A program made the translations under genes and the position numbers. A DNA stretch of 64,000 nucleotides from Rhodobacter viridis (GTDB taxonomy: Bacteria > Pseudomonadota > Alphaproteobacteria > Rhodobacterales > Rhodobacteraceae): NCBI RefSeq assembly GCF_003217355.1, contig NZ_QJTK01000009.1:1-64000 (forward strand), in the 5' to 3' direction. The notes below the pieces were generated by a model, which did no database searches, was not told where the DNA came from, and saw only the letters and a program-made list of their open reading frames with translations. Positions 61,086-64,000 of the stretch are shown here, in pieces (positions within the stretch are counted from its first letter, which is position 1; each line of letters opens with the position of its first letter).

Positions 61086-62354
61086 TCAGAGCCATTCCGG
61101 GATGCTATCGCGGGCCAGCATTTCCTCAAAGCTCGGTCTTTGCCGGATGACGGCGAAGTGATCCCCGGACACCAGCACCTCGGGGATCAGCGGACGGGAA
61201 TTGTATTCAGACGCCATCACCGCGCCATAGGCGCCCGCCGAGCGGAAGGCGACCAGATCGCCCTCGGCCATCACGGGAAGCTCGCGCCCCTTGGCGAAAG
61301 TGTCGCCCGTCTCGCAGACCGGGCCGACCACATCGAAGGGCTGCGGCGCGATGCCCGGCGCGGGCTCGATCACCGGGACGATATCATGATGCGCCGAATA
61401 CATCGCAGGCCGCACCAGATCGTTCATCGCCGCATCGACGATGAGGAAATCCCGCCCCTCGCCCTCCTTCAGATAGATGACCGAGGTCACCATCAGCCCG
61501 GCATTGCCGGAAATCAGCCGCCCCGGCTCGATCTCGATCTCGCAGCCGAGATCGCCCAGAACCCGCTGGATCATCGCGCCGTAATCGGTGGGCAAGGGCG
61601 GTGCCTCGTTCGAGCGCTGGTGATAGGGGATGCCCAAGCCGCCCCCCAGATCAAGGCGGCGGATGTTGTGGCCATCGGCGCGCAGGGCAAGGGTCAGGTC
61701 GCGGACCTTGGTGAAGGCTGCCTCGAACGGCGCCAGATCGGTCAGTTGGCTGCCGATATGCACATCGACACCGATCACGTCGATTCCAGGCAGTTTCGCG
61801 GCCTCGGCATAGACGGAGCGGGCCTTGGCGATCGGAATGCCGAACTTGTTCTCCGACTTGCCGGTGGCGATCTTTTCATGGGTCTTCGCATCGACATCGG
61901 GGTTCACCCGCAGCGCGATCGGCGCGGTGACGCCAAGGCCCGTCGCAATCTCGGAAATCGCCCGCAGCTCTGGCTCGCTTTCGACGTTGAACTGCCGGAT
62001 GCCGCCGGTGAGCGCCAACGTGATTTCCTCGCGCGTCTTGCCGACGCCGGAAAAGACGATCCGCGCGCCCGGCACGCCCGCGGCCTTGGCCCGGCGGTAT
62101 TCGCCGCCCGAGACCACATCCATCCCCGCGCCCAGATCGCCGAGCAGCTTCAGTACCGCAAGGTTCGAATTCGACTTGATCGCAAAGCAGACCAGGTGAT
62201 CGGTCCCCGCCAGCGCCGCATCGAACAGCTTGAAATGCCGGGTCAGGGTCGCGGCGGAATAGACATAGAACGGGGTGCCGACACTGGCCGCGATCTCGGT
62301 CAGGGCCACGTCTTCGGCATGCAGCACGCCATTGCGGTAAAGAAAGTGATCCAT
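61086..62354 (-). CDS. lysA: Diaminopimelate decarboxylase
   Basis: 422 residues, PLP fold type III. The PLP lysine is in VCFAIKSNSN (about K51); LDLGGGLGIPY binds phosphate; GPVCETGDTFAKGREL carries the active-site Cys of the dimer partner. It makes L-lysine from meso-DAP. ATG 62354 (MDHFLYRNGVLHAEDV) is chosen at the family start. Upstream on the strand are two tiny lipoproteins and argH, an arrangement common in alphaproteobacteria. Confidence 0.95.
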   Translation of the reverse strand: MDHFLYRNGVLHAEDVALTEIAASVGTPFYVYSAATLTRHFKLFDAALAGTDHLVCFAIKSNSNLAVLKLLGDLGAGMDVVSGGEYRRAKAAGVPGARIVFSGVGKTREEITLALTGGIRQFNVESEPELRAISEIATGLGVTAPIALRVNPDVDAKTHEKIATGKSENKFGIPIAKARSVYAEAAKLPGIDVIGVDVHIGSQLTDLAPFEAAFTKVRDLTLALRADGHNIRRLDLGGGLGIPYHQRSNEAPPLPTDYGAMIQRVLGDLGCEIEIEPGRLISGNAGLMVTSVIYLKEGEGRDFLIVDAAMNDLVRPAMYSAHHDIVPVIEPAPGIAPQPFDVVGPVCETGDTFAKGRELPVMAEGDLVAFRSAGAYGAVMASEYNSRPLIPEVLVSGDHFAVIRQRPSFEEMLARDSIPEWL

Positions 62355-62412
62355 CGCGGCCTCCGGTTGCTGAGGCGTTCTTAGCCGGTCGGACCCGTCA
62401 AGAAAAGCGGCC

Positions 62413-62613
62413 TCAGAAGCCCGCGCCCAGATGCAGCCAGCCAAGATGCGTGCCGACCGTGGCGCGCCCGCTGCTGTTCACGCCCAGCCGCATCGGGCCG
62501 ACACCGGTCGAAACCCCGGCGCCCACCTGACCGCCGGGGCTGGCGCCCACATTCGCGCGCGGCCCGTCACAGGCCGCGAGCAGGAGCAGGAGCAGGGGCA
62601 AGGCGATCCTCAC
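62413..62613 (-). CDS. Small lipoprotein of unknown function
   Basis: 66 residues. Lipobox LLLLAAC gives a mature N-terminal Cys15, then a Gly/Val-rich stretch (ANVGASPGGQVGAGVSTGVGPMRLGVNSSG). The GTG start at 62613 overlaps the TGA of the preceding tiny lipoprotein by four bases. No named family recognised. Gly-rich with VGxG repeats. It could be cell-surface or periplasmic. Confidence 0.6.
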   Translation of the reverse strand: MRIALPLLLLLLAACDGPRANVGASPGGQVGAGVSTGVGPMRLGVNSSGRATVGTHLGWLHLGAGF

Positions 62614-62753
62614 AGCGACCCCGTGACGCCCATGCGGGCTTCGCCGGTGATCGAAACGCCGGGGGCGGTGGTCGCTTTCGGCGGTTGCGGCGGGCCATCG
62701 ACACCGCAGGCCGCGGCAAGGGTCAGAAGCGAGAAAGCAAGAAGGATACGCAT
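62610..62753 (-). CDS. LptM (YifL)-like small lipoprotein
   Basis: 47 residues. Signal peptide with lipobox LTLAAAC, then C-G-V-D-G-P-P-Q-P-P, resembling the CGxKGPLxxP motif after the lipidated Cys of LptM/YifL, which helps mature the LPS transporter LptD and is encoded beside lysA in many proteobacteria. GGGAG precedes ATG 62753. The similarity rests on about nine residues, so it is tentative. Confidence 0.6.
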   Translation of the reverse strand: MRILLAFSLLTLAAACGVDGPPQPPKATTAPGVSITGEARMGVTGSL

Positions 62754-62766
62754 GAAAACTCCCGTG

Positions 62767-64000
62767 TCAGGCGAAAAGCCCCTTCCAGCGCGCGACCTGG
62801 GCGCGGACCTGATCAGGAGCGGTGCCGCCGTAAGACTGGCGCGAGGCGACCGAATTGTGAACCCCAAGCACGGAATAGACCGCCTCGGTCAGCGCCGGAT
62901 GGGCGGATTTCAGCTCTTCGAGGCTCAGATCGGGCAGATCGCAGCCCTTCTTTTCCGCCAGCGCGACGAGCGAGCCGGTGACATGGTGGGCATCCCGGAA
63001 GGGCAGACCGGCCTCACGCACGAGCCAGTCGGCCAGATCGGTCGCGGTCGAGAAGCCCGAGGAGGCCGCGGCTTCCAGCTTGCCCGTGTTCACCGTCAGA
63101 TCCGACATCATCCCGGTCATCGCGGCCAAGGCCAGCATCAGCGTATCGGCGGCGTCGAAGACCTGTTCCTTGTCTTCCTGCATGTCTTTCGAATAGGCGA
63201 GCGGCAGGCCCTTCATCACGGTGAACAGCGCGACAGCCGCGCCCAGCACCCGGCCGATTTTCGCGCGGATCAGCTCGGCCGCATCGGGGTTGCGCTTTTG
63301 CGGCATGATGCTCGACCCGGTCGACCACTTGTCCGACATCGCAACAAAGCGGAATTGCGCCGAGGACCAGATCACCAGCTCCTCCGCCAGACGGCTCAGG
63401 TGCACCGAGCAGATCGCCGCCGAGGACAGGAATTCCAGCGCGAAATCGCGGTCCGACACGCCATCCAGGCTGTTCGCCATCGGCCGGTCGAAGCCGAGCG
63501 CCGCGGCGGTCATGTGCCGGTCGATCGGGAAACCGGTGCCCGCAAGTGCCGCCGAGCCGAGCGGGCATTCGTTCATCCGCTTGCGCGCATCCTCAAAGCG
63601 CGACCGATCGCGCGCGAACATCTCGACATAGGCCATCATGTGATGGCCCCAGGTCACCGGCTGCGCGGTCTGCAGATGGGTGAAGCCCGGCATCACCCAA
63701 TCGGCGCCCTTCTCGGCCTGAGCGACCAACACCCGCATCAGAGCCGTCAGCGAAGTGATCGCCGCATCGGCCTGATCGCGGACCCAAAGCCGGAAATCGG
63801 TCGCCACCTGATCGTTGCGGCTCCGCGCCGTGTGCAGCCGCCCCGCCGGTTCGCCGATCAGCGCCTTCAGCCGCGCCTCGACGTTCATGTGAATGTCCTC
63901 GAGCGCGGTCGAAAACGGGAAATCGCCCGCCTCGATCTCTGACAAGACCGTGAGCAACCCTTCCCCGATCACCTCGGCATCGCTATTCGTCAAGATACCC
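62767..64000 (-). CDS. argH: Argininosuccinate lyase (5' end beyond the window)
   Basis: The frame is open to the last base, so about 50 N-terminal residues lie outside. The visible 411 residues include the fumarase/aspartase-superfamily signature [11 protein letters not shown] with the catalytic Ser, the [17 protein letters not shown] segment that carries the TARSRND motif, and [16 protein letters not shown]. It produces arginine and fumarate from argininosuccinate. The arginine pathway is thus split: argD-argF at 16-18 kb and argH here with lysA. Confidence 0.96.
   Translation of the reverse strand, partial: GILTNSDAEVIGEGLLTVLSEIEAGDFPFSTALEDIHMNVEARLKALIGEPAGRLHTARSRNDQVATDFRLWVRDQADAAITSLTALMRVLVAQAEKGADWVMPGFTHLQTAQPVTWGHHMMAYVEMFARDRSRFEDARKRMNECPLGSAALAGTGFPIDRHMTAAALGFDRPMANSLDGVSDRDFALEFLSSAAICSVHLSRLAEELVIWSSAQFRFVAMSDKWSTGSSIMPQKRNPDAAELIRAKIGRVLGAAVALFTVMKGLPLAYSKDMQEDKEQVFDAADTLMLALAAMTGMMSDLTVNTGKLEAAASSGFSTATDLADWLVREAGLPFRDAHHVTGSLVALAEKKGCDLPDLSLEELKSAHPALTEAVYSVLGVHNSVASRQSYGGTAPDQVRAQVARWKGLFA

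Noticed and set aside
58482-62384. Very long plus-strand open frame (about 1300 codons) opposite the TIGR02302 protein and lysA
   Set aside because: It is antisense to two well-supported genes, is rich in Arg, Gln and Pro as expected from GC-biased complementary frames, and has no domain-like segments. The same applies to long frames at 48624-52445, 13506-16232 and 37141-39846.

Overview
The window is a contiguous, GC-rich, gene-dense chromosomal segment of an alphaproteobacterium of the Rhodobacterales. The gene set points to Rhodobacter capsulatus or a close relative: an L-malyl-CoA lyase of exactly 318 residues, the adjacent cytochrome c maturation genes ccmF and ccmH (ccl1/ccl2 in Rhodobacter nomenclature), a GcrA cell-cycle regulator, and several small proteins typical of Rhodobacteraceae. 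The species is an inference. I see no prophage, insertion sequence, CRISPR array, rRNA operon or replication origin. There is one tRNA, tRNA-Leu(UAA), at 12606-12691.

Layout. 1-5.3 kb: tail of a TRIC-like channel gene, an M20 amidohydrolase plus DHA2 exporter divergent from a MarR regulator, and an AGCS amino-acid symporter behind a hairpin-containing leader. 5.4-8.5 kb: a compact arsenate-resistance operon made of an ArsR-ArsC fusion, a GAPDH and ArsJ, with overlapping genes and an apparently leaderless start buried in the operator. 8.7-13.5 kb: acyl-CoA synthetase, ABCB-type exporter, tRNA-Leu, PaaG-like hydratase. 13.7-16.1 kb: ccmF-ccmH. 16.2-19.2 kb: argD and argF preceded by a possible Arg-rich leader peptide, with two inverted copies of one intergenic repeat flanking argF, then an isochorismatase-like hydrolase. 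19.2-28.3 kb: housekeeping genes (hrpB, DUF3108, meaB, rpmB, cobB, LMW-PTP, copper chaperone, lepA).

28.3-32.9 kb: a BRCT-domain orphan, a secreted two-repeat protein, a cold-shock protein, rimO and gcrA. 33-35.7 kb: a gabT-lrp unit divergent from a MerR-XRE-cupin regulator. 35.8-38.6 kb: META-domain lipoprotein, rhomboid protease and GMC oxidoreductase. 38.6-43.6 kb: the pheS-pheT operon interrupted by an AT-richer gene for a DUF6602/PD-(D/E)xK-like protein, then rplT and rpmI. 43.7-46.3 kb: pyruvate kinase and N-formylglutamate amidohydrolase. 46.4-49.2 kb: a membrane-anchored RTX protein and a small anchored neighbour whose C-terminal domain looks like the spacer module of the RTX protein.

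49.3-52.2 kb: an apparent D-glutamate/D-amino-acid operon (dgcN-dgcA-D-amino-acid transaminase). 52.5-54.6 kb: mcl1 and accA. 54.7-58.5 kb: ftsE-ftsX-plsC divergent from a zinc-ribbon membrane protein. 58.5-64 kb: a TIGR02302/DUF4175 protein, lysA, two tiny lipoproteins (one LptM-like) and the 3' part of argH.

The strongest leads are the nuclease-like gene translationally coupled inside pheST, the RTX protein and its module-sharing neighbour, the candidate arginine leader peptide before argD, and the leaderless ArsR-ArsC/GAPDH/ArsJ operon. All family calls are by eye from sequence motifs; no database search was possible.
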